A stretch of 64,000 nt of DNA from JACVRW01 sp963716215 (GTDB lineage Bacteria > Actinomycetota > Thermoleophilia > Solirubrobacterales > Thermoleophilaceae): contig OY970298.1 of assembly GCA_963716215.1 (NCBI GenBank), positions 1,302,001-1,366,000 of the forward strand, written 5' to 3'. Under the pieces are notes generated by a model. It did no database searches, was not told where the DNA came from, and saw only the letters and a program-made list of their open reading frames with translations. Shown here piece after piece: positions 18,524 through 26,669 of the stretch. How positions within the stretch are numbered: the stretch's first letter is position 1; the number at the start of each line of letters is the position of its first letter. The position numbers and the translations under genes are program-made.

Positions 18524-19031
18524 TCAGCCGCCCTCGGTCGCCGGCCGCCGGCGCCGCAGCGCCGTGCTGCCGAGCGCGGCCACGAGGCCGGCGAGCGCGG
18601 CCGCGGCGAGCGCGAGCAGGATGTCGGGCCCGTCGTCGGCGGACGTCGTGGGGGCGGGAGCGGACTGCGCCGCCGCCCACCGTCACGGGCGGGAAGCTGT
18701 GGGTCTGCGTGAAGCCGTCATCCACGACGTACTTCCACTTGCCGGCGTCCGGGAACACGACCTCGGCGGAGTAGACGCCCGGCCGATCCGTCGCCCGGGC
18801 GGCGAACTCGCGCCGCTCGGAGCCGCGCGTGGCGATCACGCGTGGGTGCACTCCTTCGAGCGGGGTCCTGCCGTGCTGGAGCACGGTCAGCTCGACGTTC
18901 CACGGCTCCCCGGGGTCGATCCCCTCAGGGAGTGGGTTCACGCCTACCGTCGCGAAGCCGCCGGCGCCCGCGGTGGCCGGAGCGGCCAGCGCCGCCGCCA
19001 CGGCGATCAGCAGGGGCAGTCTCGTCCTCAT
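18524..19031 (-). CDS. YtkA/FixH-like secreted protein with C-terminal membrane anchor, frameshifted
   Basis: Signal peptide (MRTRLPLLIAVAAALAAPATAGA), then a beta-rich domain: GEPWNVELTVLQHGRTPLEGVHPRV and GVYSAEVVFPDAGKWKYVVDDGFTQTHSFPPV, resembling YtkA-like domains. After the GGCGGCGGCG run at 18667-18678 the annotated frame becomes arginine-rich nonsense. One frame over it reads SAPAPTTSADDG, then a clear TM helix ILLALAAAALAGLVAALG and a basic stop-transfer end, stopping at 18524 immediately before the cytochrome gene. A one-base excess in that repeat is therefore very likely, by read error or mutation. The intact protein would be anchored outside the membrane. Start chosen at the ATG before the signal peptide. 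Confidence 0.72.
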
Positions 19032-19113
19032 CGCGTCCTCCTGTCGTGGGGCTCTGTCCCTTGTACGTCCACCGCGCGGCAGAGGTTCCAGGCGGGCCGC
19101 GATACTGCGGCCG

Positions 19114-19911
19114 GTGCGCCCCTACGCCGTGATGGGCATCGTCAACGCAACGCCCGACTCGTTTTCGGACGGCGGCCAGTTCCTGGACCCCGACGCCGCC
19201 GTGGCGCACGGTCTCCAGCTGGCCGCGGAGGGCGCGTCGATCCTCGACGTGGGCGGCGCGTCCACCCGCCCGGGCGCCGAGCCGGTGCCGGGCGAGGAGG
19301 AGCTGCGGCGCGCCCTGCCGGTCGTGGAGCGCCTGGCGGCGGAGGGCCACCGCGTCTCGATCGATACCACCAAGCTCGAGGTCGCCACCGCCGCGCTGGC
19401 GGCCGGCGCGACGCTGGTCAACGACGTGTCCGCGTTCCGCTTCGCCCCGGGGCTGGCCGGGCTGGTGGCCGAAGCCGGGGCTGGCTGCTGCCTCGCGCAC
19501 ATGCTCGGCGACCCGCAGACGATGCAGGGCGACCCGCACTACGACGACGTCGTCGGCGACGTCAGGGCGTTCCTCGAGGAGCGGCTGGCGTTCGCCGTAG
19601 GCGAGGGGATCGCGGAAGAGCAGATCTGGCTCGACCCGGGGATCGGCTTCGGCAAGCGCGTGGAGCACAACCTCGAGCTGCTCAGGCGCCTCGACGAGAT
19701 CGTGGCGATCGGGCGGCCCGTGGTGATCGGGACGTCGCGCAAGAGTTTCCTCGGCCGGCTCGCCGGCGGGCGCGCAGAGGACGAGCGGCTACCGGGGACG
19801 ATCGCCACCAACGTGATGGCACTCGAGCGCGGGGCATCCGTGTTCCGGGTGCACGATGTCGCCCCGGTCGCGGATGCCCTGGCGGTCGCCGCTGCTACGG
19901 TCGGGCCATGA
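19114..19911 (+). CDS. folP: Dihydropteroate synthase
   Basis: Condenses p-aminobenzoate with 7,8-dihydropterin pyrophosphate. 265 residues from a GTG that begins RPYAVMGIVNATPDSFSDGG, the first DHPS signature; the second, ILDVGGASTRPGAEPV, lies near 44-59. DTTK near 83, NDVSAFRF near 102, the DPGIGFGK segment near 181 and GTSRKSFLG near 207 complete the pterin and pABA pockets. The stop overlaps the folB ATG (ATGA), forming a folP-folB-folK operon. Confidence 0.96.
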   Translation: MRPYAVMGIVNATPDSFSDGGQFLDPDAAVAHGLQLAAEGASILDVGGASTRPGAEPVPGEEELRRALPVVERLAAEGHRVSIDTTKLEVATAALAAGATLVNDVSAFRFAPGLAGLVAEAGAGCCLAHMLGDPQTMQGDPHYDDVVGDVRAFLEERLAFAVGEGIAEEQIWLDPGIGFGKRVEHNLELLRRLDEIVAIGRPVVIGTSRKSFLGRLAGGRAEDERLPGTIATNVMALERGASVFRVHDVAPVADALAVAAATVGP

Positions 19912-20351
19912 CCTGGGAGCGCGAGCCCGAGGACGAGTTCGACGACGAGTTGGACGAGGACGGGCTCGACGCGGACCGCCAGGCCGCGGCCCCCGCGGTG
20001 ACGATCGAAGTCAGCGGGCTGTCGCTGTATACGCGCCACGGCGTCCACGAGGCGGAGCGCGAGCTGGGTCAGCGGCTCGTCTTCGACGTCTCGTTCGAGC
20101 TGGACGAGTGCGACGCGACCGTGACCGATCGCGTCGAGGACACGATCAACTACGCCGAGGTCTGCGAGCAGGTGGCGCTGGCGGCGCAGGAACGCTCGTA
20201 CAACACGCTCGAGCGGCTCTGCACCGCCGTGGCCGACCGGATGATCGACCGCTTCGGAGCGGAGTCGGTCCGGGTGAAGGCGGCCAAGCCCGAGCCGCCG
20301 ATTCCCCTGCCGGTCGACGAGGTGTCGGTGGAGGTCTGGAAGGAGGCTTGA
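19908..20351 (+). CDS. folB: Dihydroneopterin aldolase with acidic N-terminal extension
   Basis: 147 residues. The FolB core starts near residue 30: TIEVSGLSLYTRHGVHEAERELGQRLVFDV (H and E of the active site), TINYAEVCEQV, TLERLCTAVADRM (active-site Glu) and VRVKAAKPEPPIP. The first 28 residues (EPEDEFDDELDEDG...) are strongly acidic and absent from most FolB proteins. The ATG at the folP overlap is the natural start, so the extension is probably translated. It converts dihydroneopterin to 6-hydroxymethyl-dihydropterin. Confidence 0.94.
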   Translation: MTWEREPEDEFDDELDEDGLDADRQAAAPAVTIEVSGLSLYTRHGVHEAERELGQRLVFDVSFELDECDATVTDRVEDTINYAEVCEQVALAAQERSYNTLERLCTAVADRMIDRFGAESVRVKAAKPEPPIPLPVDEVSVEVWKEA

Positions 20352-20839
20352 CGGCGGTCGGGTACCTCGGCCTCGGCTCGAACGAGGGCGACCGGCTGGC
20401 CAACCTGCGCGCTGCCCGTGCCGCGCTGGCGGCGCACGGCATCGAGGTGACGGCGGCCTCGTCGGTCTTCGAGACCGCGCCGCAGGGCGAGATCACCGAC
20501 CAGCCCGACTTCCTGAACGCGTGCCTGCGGATCCGGACCGAGCTGGAGCCCGACCGGCTGCTCGAGGTCTGCAAGCAGGTCGAGCGCGAGCTCGGACGGG
20601 CGCCGGGCGGCCAGCGCCACGGGCCGCGGCCGATCGACGTGGACGTGCTGCTGCTCGGGGATCGCGAGCACCGATCGGAGCGGCTGACGCTGCCGCACGC
20701 CGAGGTGACCAGCCGGCGCTTCGTGCTCGAGCCGCTGCTGGAGCTCGACCCCGAGCTGACGCTGCCGGACGGCACCCGGCTGGCGGAGTGCCTGGCGGCC
20801 GTGGCGCAGCAGCCGGTGGAGCGGCGCGAGGCGCTGTAG
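20348..20839 (+). CDS. folK: 2-amino-4-hydroxy-6-hydroxymethyldihydropteridine diphosphokinase
   Basis: 163 residues with the HPPK signature: YLGLGSNEGDRLANLRAA at the N-terminus, VFETAPQGEITDQPDFLNACL and RHGPRPIDVDVLLLG near 88-102 (Mg-binding DVD), then LPHAEVTSRRFVLEPLLELDP. The start is a TTG overlapping the folB stop (TTGA). The only good Shine-Dalgarno (AGGAGG, 20341-20346) sits one base from the TTG, closer than usual; no other in-frame start exists before the conserved block. Together with folP and folB it completes three consecutive folate steps. Confidence 0.94.
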   Translation: MTAVGYLGLGSNEGDRLANLRAARAALAAHGIEVTAASSVFETAPQGEITDQPDFLNACLRIRTELEPDRLLEVCKQVERELGRAPGGQRHGPRPIDVDVLLLGDREHRSERLTLPHAEVTSRRFVLEPLLELDPELTLPDGTRLAECLAAVAQQPVERREAL

Positions 20840-20862
20840 CCGCGTCGACTGGCGGGGCGCGA

Positions 20863-20876
20863 GCCCCGGACGCCAC
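20863..20876 (+). terminator. GGGGCGCGAGCCCC hairpin after folK
   Basis: A short GC hairpin (GGGGC/GCCCC around GCGA) 23 bases after the folK stop. It shares the CGCGAG core with the larger hairpin at 21119-21140. There is no U-tract, so termination is only a possibility. Confidence 0.35.
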
Positions 20877-20910
20877 CGTGGCACGCCCGGCCTGGGGCGT
20901 TAGGAGCGCG

Positions 20911-20947
20911 TGTCGAGTTGCGCCCCCTATGCGCCAATAACTCGACA
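20911..20947. repeat. Perfect 9-bp inverted repeat, 19-nt loop
   Basis: TGTCGAGTT at 20911-20919 and its exact complement AACTCGACA at 20939-20947 flank GCGCCCCCTATGCGCCAAT. The arms are much less GC-rich than their surroundings, which makes chance less likely. It may be an RNA hairpin, an operator or a dispersed repeat. Confidence 0.55.
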
Positions 20948-21118
20948 GGCCTCCGGTGTCGCGGGGCGGGTGGGGCACATTTCTTGCCCTGTCGGGCGAG
21001 CAACCACGCCCACCGCGGTGCAACGGCGAAGGTGGGCGCGCTTTTCGGCGGAGGGAGGACGGCTGGTGTCCGGGGGCGCAAGCCGCGCCCTAGCGGGCCG
21101 GCCAGCGTGCCACGGGGG

Positions 21119-21140
21119 TCTGGGGGCGCGAGCCCCCAGA
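21119..21140. terminator. Nine-base-pair GC hairpin with GCGA loop
   Basis: TCTGGGGGC and GCCCCCAGA pair perfectly around GCGA (a GNRA-type tetraloop). Lying between folK and the next gene, it could act as terminator or mRNA stabiliser, though no U-run follows. Confidence 0.45.
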
Positions 21141-21214
21141 TGGCTTCCCCCAGATGGGGGGGGTTTCCCGCGGGTTATGTTGAGCCGGGCCCGGGCCTCA
21201 GCGAGGCTCTGGGC

Positions 21215-21439
21215 ATGGAGGAGACGCTTGAGCTTGCCAGCTTTCGCGGAGACGACGACCCGAGTCTGGTCGCCGCGGCGCTCGCCTGCCGGGCGTGCCT
21301 CTCGGGTGACGTCGACTGGTCGCTGCTGATCGACGATTTCGATGCCGAGGCGATCTGCCGCTGTCGCGCCTGTGGCTACTCCCGGGCGGTCTCGCTGACG
21401 TCCGAGCAGGCGCTGCGCCTTTCCCTCCAGGACGCGTAG
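21215..21439 (+). CDS. Small Cys-rich protein, putative zinc-binding
   Basis: 74 residues from an ATG. Two Cys clusters, ACRACLSG near 26-31 and ICRCRACGYSR near 50-60, about 20 residues apart, look like a zinc-ribbon-type CxxC...CxC/CxxC arrangement. The start MEETLELASF is followed by an acidic loop (LLIDDFDAE). I do not recognise the family. It sits 16 bases before the GAF histidine kinase on the same strand, so it may be co-transcribed with that two-component system. Confidence 0.65.
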   Translation: MEETLELASFRGDDDPSLVAAALACRACLSGDVDWSLLIDDFDAEAICRCRACGYSRAVSLTSEQALRLSLQDA

Positions 21440-21455
21440 CGAGTACAACATCGGG

Positions 21456-22572
21456 ATGGCCGTCCCGGCGCGCACCGACGCACTCGACGTGATCGTCGGG
21501 TTGCTGGCCGAGCTCGACCGCCAGCCGGCCGGCTCGGACGGGCCCGGCTTCTACGACCGCCTTTGCACCGCCCTCTGCACGGTCGCCAACCTGCAGCGGG
21601 CTGGGCTGCTGCTCTACGACGAGGCCCGCCAGCTCGTCGTACCGGTCGGCAGCCACGGCATGGATGCCGCCCTGCTCAGCGACATCTACGGGACCCTGGA
21701 GGAGACCCCGATCGCCCAGGTCGCCCTCTCCGAGGACCGCGTGGTGGAGGTCAGCGACGACCTCGGTACCTGGGTCCCCGACCGCTACGCGCACATCCCC
21801 GGGATCACGACGCTCACCTGCACACCGGTCTCGGCCGGGGGGCGCTGGCTGGGCGTGATCTTCGCCGACCGCGGCGGCGAGCGCTTCGAGGTGACCGAGT
21901 CCGAGCGCCACGCGATGTGGACGCTCGGCAAGACCGCGGCGCTGGCCGCCAGCGTGCGGATCGCCACCAGCCAGCAGGGTCGCGCGCGGCTGCTCCAGGC
22001 CCGTATCGACCTGGCCCGCGAGATCCACGAGCGGGTGGTGCAGCGGCTCTTCGGCGTGTCGCTGGTGCTCGGCTCGGAGCACAGCCTGAGCGAGGAGGCG
22101 CGCAAGCGCTGCGCGGACGAGATGCAGGCGGCCCTGAAGGACCTGCGCGACGCCCTTGGCCGCCCGCTCGCGCCACCCAGCCTCGACACCGGCGCGACGC
22201 TGCGCGACGAGCTGGCCCGGCTCGGCCGCCACTACAAGAACCTGCCGCTCGAGCTCGAGTGGGAGGAGGGTGTGGAGGTGCCACCGGAGATCGAGCCGCT
22301 GGCCCAGTCGGTCCTGGCGGAGGCGCTGCGCAACGCCGACAAGCACGCGCGACCGTCGATCGTGCGGGTGCTCGTGGGTCGTGTGGACGGCGCGTTCCTG
22401 CTGGAAGTGCGCAACGACGGCGCCCGCAGCGACACGCGCGGCACCGGCATGGGCCTGCGCCTCGCCGCCGTCGAGGCGCTCGGGCGCGGCGCGCTCGTCG
22501 AGTTCGGCCGCGAGGGCGCCCGAGTGGCGAGTGCGGCTGGTCGTGCCGCTCGACGAGCAGGAGGACGAGTGA
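21456..22572 (+). CDS. GAF-domain sensor histidine kinase (HisKA_3 type), apparent frameshift near the end
   Basis: Residues 1-165 form a GAF domain (FYDRLCTALCTVANLQRAGLLLY). A coiled-coil dimerisation helix carries the phospho-accepting His in LAREIHERVVQRLFGVSLVLG near residue 191. A HATPase_c domain follows, with N-box EALRNADKHAR near 292 and G-box NDGARSDTRGTGMGLRLAAVEALG near 320-345. No TM segments, so cytosolic. As sequenced, the frame runs on into the next gene. Shifting one base near 22513-22517 gives APEWRVRLVVPLDEQEDE and a TGA at 22570-22572, the normal end of this kinase type. The start of the response regulator overlaps that stop (GTGA). Confidence 0.78.
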
Positions 22573-23174
22573 GCCCGGACCGCAACCTGCGCGTGCTGGT
22601 GGTGGACGACCACGACGTCGTGCACTGGGGCTTTCGCCTGCTGCTGACCGAGCAGCCGTGGGTGGAGCGCTGCCTGTCCGCTTCGAACGCGGAGGAGGCG
22701 CTCGGACTGGTGCAGCGCTACGACCCCCACGTCGCGCTGGTGGACCTGTTCCTCGGCGAGGAGTCCGGCGCCGAGCTGTGCGAGGCGATCCGGCGCCAGT
22801 CGCCCGCCACGCGCGTGCTGCTGATCTCGGGTGCCGGGTGGATCTCGCCCCAGGCCGCCAAGGCGGCGGGCGCGTCGGGCTTCGTGTCGAAGGACTGGTC
22901 CGCCGACGACGTGGCCGCGGCGGTGCGGATGGTGGGCAAGGGGATGACGGTGTTCGCGCCGCGTGCGGAGCAGCCGGCCGCGCCGCTGTCGGAGCGCGAG
23001 CGCGAGGTGCTGTCGCTGATGGCCTCGGGCGCGACCAACAAGGAGATCGCGCAGCGGCTCTACCTGTCACCGCACACGGTCAAGGAGCACACCAGCGCGC
23101 TCTACCGCAAGCTGAACGTGCGCAACCGCGCCGAGGCCGTCCAGCGGGCGGAGCGGCTCGGTCTCACGGTCTGA
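22569..23174 (+). CDS. Response regulator, NarL/LuxR (FixJ) family
   Basis: 201 residues from a GTG overlapping the corrected kinase stop. REC domain: acidic pair VVDDHD near 11-15, phospho-acceptor Asp in VALVDLFLG near 58, and Lys in GFVSKDW near 107. The C-terminal LuxR-type helix-turn-helix starts LSEREREVLSLMASGATNKEIAQRL near 137, with LSPHTVKEHTSALYRKLNVRNR as recognition region. It forms a cognate pair with the preceding kinase. Possible targets are the adjacent exporter and the fab operon (inference). As sequenced it is in one open frame with the kinase, but the kinase ending argues for two proteins. Confidence 0.85.
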   Translation: MSPDRNLRVLVVDDHDVVHWGFRLLLTEQPWVERCLSASNAEEALGLVQRYDPHVALVDLFLGEESGAELCEAIRRQSPATRVLLISGAGWISPQAAKAAGASGFVSKDWSADDVAAAVRMVGKGMTVFAPRAEQPAAPLSEREREVLSLMASGATNKEIAQRLYLSPHTVKEHTSALYRKLNVRNRAEAVQRAERLGLTV

Positions 23175-23208
23175 GTCGGCGACTCGACCTGCGTATCTTC
23201 AAGAAGCG

Positions 23209-24666
23209 ATGACTGATTCCACCCAGCGGCGCGGCTTGGCGCTGGCGCTGCTCGCCTCCACCCAGTTCGTGTTGATCCTCGACGCCGCCATCGTCGGCGT
23301 CGCGCTGCCGTCGATCGGCACGGATCTCGACTTCGCCCGGGAGGACCTCTCCTGGGTGGCCAACGCATACACGCTGATGTTCGGCGGCTTCCTGCTGCTC
23401 GGCGGCCGCGTGGCCGACCTGCTCGGCCGCCGTCGCCTGTTCATCGCCGGGCTGCTGCTGTTCAGCCTCGCCTCGCTGGCCGGCGCGCTCGCCCAGAGCG
23501 CCCTCTGGCTCGTGCTCGCGCGCGGGCTGCAGGGCCTGGGCGCCGCGATCGTCTCGCCGGCGGCGCTCTCGATCGTGATGACGCTGTTCGCGGAGGGCTC
23601 GGAACGCAACAAGGCGCTCGGCGTCTGGGGCGCCGTGGCCGGGTCCGGCGGCGCCGCCGGAGTGATCCTGGGCGGTGTGCTGACCGAGTGGCTCGGCTGG
23701 GAGGCGGTGCTCTACGTGAACGTGCCGATCGGCATCGCCGCCGCGCTGCTGGCCACCCGCCTCCTGCCGGAGGGCCGCGAGGCCGCCGGCACGCGGTCGT
23801 TCGACGTAGCCGGCGCCGTGACGGTCACGTCCGCCCTGGTGATCCTCGTGTACGCGCTGGTCGACGCCAACGACGCGGGCTGGGGGTCCCTGCAGACGCT
23901 GGGGCTGGCAGCGCTGTCGCTGCTGCTGCTCGTGGCCTTCTTCGCGATCGAGCGCCGCGCGCGCCGGCCGCTGGTGCCGCTCGCGATCTTCGCCAACCGT
24001 GCACTGCGCGGGGCGAACATCGTCAGCGTGGCGATGACGATGGCGATGTTCCCGATGTTCTTCTTCCTCACCTTCTACACGCAGCAGGTGCTCGGCTACA
24101 GCCCGATCGAGGCCGGCTTCGCTCAGCTGCCGATCGCGCTGTCGATCATCGTCTCCGCGGGGCTGGCCTCGCAGGTGGTCACGCGCGTGGGCTACAAGGC
24201 GACGATGGCCACGGGCCTGGTCGTGGCGAGCGTCGGCCTGGTCTGGTTCGCCCAGATCACGGCCGACGGCAGCTTCCTCGCGGACGTGCTCGGCCCCTCG
24301 ATCGTGGTCGGCATGGGCGTGGCGTTCGCGTTCGTGGCCGCGACGATCGCGGCCACCACCGGCGTGTCGGGGGAGGAGGCCGGGCTTGCGTCCGGGCTCG
24401 TCAACACCTCGCAGCAGATCGGTGGGGCGCTCGGGCTGGCCGTGCTCGTGGCGGTTGCCACCGCCCGCACGGATGCGGTGGACGCCGCGCAGCGCGTCGC
24501 GCTCAACGAGGGCTATCAGGCTGGCTTCCTCGGCGGGGCTGTGCTGGCACTCGTGGGCGCCGTCCTGGCCCTGGTGCTGCTCTCCTCGCGCGAGAGCAGG
24601 GAGCACGCCGAGGCCGCCCGCAGCGGCCAGCTGGAGGAACACCCGGCCGCTCAAGCGGCCGCCTGA
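23209..24666 (+). CDS. MFS transporter, DHA2 (14-TM) drug:H+ antiporter type
   Basis: 485 residues with 14 predicted membrane helices. N-terminal LDAAIVGVALPSIGTDL is the DHA2 motif D1 region; GGRVADLLGRRRLFIAGLLLF is MFS motif A; GPAIVSPAALSI-like (GLGAAIVSPAALSIV) and GAVAGSGGAAGVILGGVLTEWLGW match motifs B/C of exporters. A likely efflux pump for hydrophobic or antibiotic-like compounds, 34 bases after the response regulator. It could be the regulator's target (inference). The C-terminus is short and cytosolic (SSRESREHAEAARSG). Confidence 0.9.
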   Translation: MTDSTQRRGLALALLASTQFVLILDAAIVGVALPSIGTDLDFAREDLSWVANAYTLMFGGFLLLGGRVADLLGRRRLFIAGLLLFSLASLAGALAQSALWLVLARGLQGLGAAIVSPAALSIVMTLFAEGSERNKALGVWGAVAGSGGAAGVILGGVLTEWLGWEAVLYVNVPIGIAAALLATRLLPEGREAAGTRSFDVAGAVTVTSALVILVYALVDANDAGWGSLQTLGLAALSLLLLVAFFAIERRARRPLVPLAIFANRALRGANIVSVAMTMAMFPMFFFLTFYTQQVLGYSPIEAGFAQLPIALSIIVSAGLASQVVTRVGYKATMATGLVVASVGLVWFAQITADGSFLADVLGPSIVVGMGVAFAFVAATIAATTGVSGEEAGLASGLVNTSQQIGGALGLAVLVAVATARTDAVDAAQRVALNEGYQAGFLGGAVLALVGAVLALVLLSSRESREHAEAARSGQLEEHPAAQAAA

Positions 24667-24733
24667 ACGGGGCATAAGCCGCGTCCGGAAGGGGTATGCG
24701 CGCGCCTCGCACCCCCCGCCGGTCCCCACAAGA

Positions 24734-24749
24734 CCCCCCGACCGGGGGG
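24734..24749. terminator. C6/G6 hairpin between the MFS gene and fabD
   Basis: CCCCCC at 24734-24739 and GGGGGG at 24744-24749 around GACC, 68 bases after the MFS stop. It could terminate the MFS transcript or structure the fabD leader; there is no U-tract. Confidence 0.4.
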
Positions 24750-24802
24750 AAGGCTGGCCCGTAATGCTGAGACCGGGCCCGTGTACGGAATGGTTGCAAG
24801 TG

Positions 24803-25675
24803 ATGGCTCGCAACGACCGACATCTCGCGATGCTGTTTCCCGGCCAGGGAAGCCAGACCGCGGACATGCGCGAGCAGGTGGAGAGCCAAAGGCCCGACCT
24901 GCTCGAGCTCGCCCGCTCGGAGGTCTCACACGATCTCTTCGAGCGCGCCGCGGACGGCACCCGCTGGGCGCAGCCTGCAATTTTCTGTGCAGCGCTGGCC
25001 GGCTACGACGTGCTGAAGGCCCGCTTCGAGCCGGACCTGATGGCCGGCCACTCGCTCGGGGAGATCACCGCGTTGGTGGCCGCCGATGCGATCGACGCCG
25101 CCGACGGCCTGCGACTGGTCGCCGCCCGCGGCCGCCTCATGCAGGAGGCCGCGGAGCAGACCGGCGACGGCGGCATGCTCGCCGTGCGCGTGCGTGAGCG
25201 CGCGCCCGTCGAGGAGGTGGCGGCCGAGACCGGCCTGTCGATCGCGAACGACAACGCGCCCGACCAGCTGGTGCTGTCCGGCGCCCTGTCCGACCTCGAT
25301 GCCGCGGAGGAGCTGCTGCGCGAGCGCAAGGTCCGCGCCAAGCGCCTGCCCGTCGCCGGCGCCTTCCACTCTCCGCTGATGGAGCCCGCCGTGGCGCCGT
25401 TCCGCGACCTCGTGGAGCGCATCGAGGTGCGCGAGCCGCGGGTGCCCGTGCTTTCCTGCGTCACCGCCGCGCCGTTCAGCGACGTGCGCGAGCAGCTGGT
25501 GCTGGCCCTCACCAGCCCCGTGCGCTGGACCGACGTGCTGGCCGCCCTGCACGAGCTCGGCGCCGATCACTTCGTCGAGACCGGCCCCGGCCGCGTCCTG
25601 ACGAACCTCGTGCGCAAGTCGCTCGACGACGTCGAGGCCGAGGCGCCGCTGGCGATGGAGGCCGCAAATGCGTAG
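24803..25675 (+). CDS. fabD: Malonyl-CoA:ACP transacylase
   Basis: 290 residues from the ATG preceding the conserved LAMLFPGQGSQT (residues 8-19). The nucleophile serine is in GHSLGEITAL near 82-91, and the catalytic His in GAFHSPLM near 187. QPAIFCAALAGYDVL and ETGPGRVLTNLVRK complete the family pattern. It loads malonyl groups onto ACP for the operon that follows. An in-frame ATG at 24764 exists but adds a non-conserved leader. The 3' end overlaps fabH by eight bases. Confidence 0.94.
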   Translation: MARNDRHLAMLFPGQGSQTADMREQVESQRPDLLELARSEVSHDLFERAADGTRWAQPAIFCAALAGYDVLKARFEPDLMAGHSLGEITALVAADAIDAADGLRLVAARGRLMQEAAEQTGDGGMLAVRVRERAPVEEVAAETGLSIANDNAPDQLVLSGALSDLDAAEELLRERKVRAKRLPVAGAFHSPLMEPAVAPFRDLVERIEVREPRVPVLSCVTAAPFSDVREQLVLALTSPVRWTDVLAALHELGADHFVETGPGRVLTNLVRKSLDDVEAEAPLAMEAANA

Positions 25676-26669
25676 CGCCGTCCTCGACACGGTCAAGGCT
25701 CCCGCTGGCACCGGAGTGCACACGCACCCGGCCGCGATCTTCGGCGCCGCCATGGCGGTGCCCGACAACGTGGTCACGAACGCCATGGTCGCCGCGGGCG
25801 CCGGCGTGACCGAGCAGTGGATCGTCCACCGCACGGGCGTGCACGAGCGCCGGCACGTTTCCGAGGGCGAGCGCCTGCAGGACCTCGCGACCGCCGCCGG
25901 CCGGCAGGCGCTGGACGAGGCCGGGCTGTCCCCCGAAGACGTGGACCTGGTGCTGCTGGCCACCGTCGCGGCCGACGAGCTGCTGCCCAATGCCGCGCCC
26001 CTCGTGGCGATGGACCTGGGCGCCAGCACTGCCGGCGCGATGGACGTCGGCGCCGCCTGCACCGGCTTCCTGTCGGCGCTCTCGCTGGCTGCGGCCCAGG
26101 TGGAGTGCGGGCGCTGCGACCACGTGCTCGTGATCGGCGCGGACGTGCTCAGCCGCTTCACCGACAAGGCCGACCGCGGCACCGCGGCCCTGTTCGCCGA
26201 CGGCGCGGGCGCCGTGGTAGTCGGCCGGGCCAACGGTGGCCCCGGCCTGATCGGGCACATCGACCTGCACGCGGACGGCACCGGTGGCAACGCGATCAGC
26301 GCGACCCACACCGACCAGGTCATCCACATGCAGGGCCACGACACCTTCAAGAACGCCGTGCAGCGCCTGTCCGAGTCGACGGTCGAGGCGGTCGACCGCG
26401 CCGGGCTCGACCTCGACGACATCGGCCTGTTCGTCTACCACCAGGCCAACGCGCGCATCCTCGCGGCGGTCGGCGAGAAGCTCGGAGTCGACAGCGGGCG
26501 TGTCATCGACTGCATCGACCGCTACGGCAACACCTCTTCCGCAACCCTCCCGATCGCGCTGGCCGACGCCCGCGAGCGGGGAATGCTCGAACCCGGCATG
26601 AACGTGGTCCTGGCAGCCTTCGGCTCCGGTTTCACGTGGGGCGCTGGGGTGATCCAATGGGGGGCATGA
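25668..26669 (+). CDS. fabH: 3-oxoacyl-ACP synthase III
   Basis: Starts fatty acid synthesis by condensing an acyl-CoA with malonyl-ACP. 333 residues. Catalytic Cys in VGAACTGFLSAL near 131, His in YHQANARIL near 260 and Asn in YGNTSSATLP near 288 form the KAS III triad. GDGAGAVVVG-like (ADGAGAVVVGRA) and FGSGFTWGAGVIQWG at the C-terminus are typical. An N-terminal extension of about 20 residues precedes the conserved FGAAMAVPDNVV. The stop overlaps the fabG start. Confidence 0.95.
   Translation: MRSAVLDTVKAPAGTGVHTHPAAIFGAAMAVPDNVVTNAMVAAGAGVTEQWIVHRTGVHERRHVSEGERLQDLATAAGRQALDEAGLSPEDVDLVLLATVAADELLPNAAPLVAMDLGASTAGAMDVGAACTGFLSALSLAAAQVECGRCDHVLVIGADVLSRFTDKADRGTAALFADGAGAVVVGRANGGPGLIGHIDLHADGTGGNAISATHTDQVIHMQGHDTFKNAVQRLSESTVEAVDRAGLDLDDIGLFVYHQANARILAAVGEKLGVDSGRVIDCIDRYGNTSSATLPIALADARERGMLEPGMNVVLAAFGSGFTWGAGVIQWGA

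Larger units (their letters stand above)
20840..21214. other. Non-coding region with several GC-rich hairpins
   Basis: About 375 bases between folK and the Cys-rich small protein. It holds a perfect nine-base inverted repeat (20911-20919/20939-20947), a perfect nine-base hairpin (21119-21140), a C5/G5 hairpin just after (about 21147-21160), and a shorter GGGGCGCGAGCCCC hairpin at about 20863-20876. No coding frame with a recognisable product, and no tRNA-like structure, was seen. Confidence 0.5.

Noticed and set aside
21119..21165. tRNA or rho-independent terminator in the hairpin cluster
   Set aside because: Strong stems but no cloverleaf, anticodon arm or U-tract; recorded only as hairpins.
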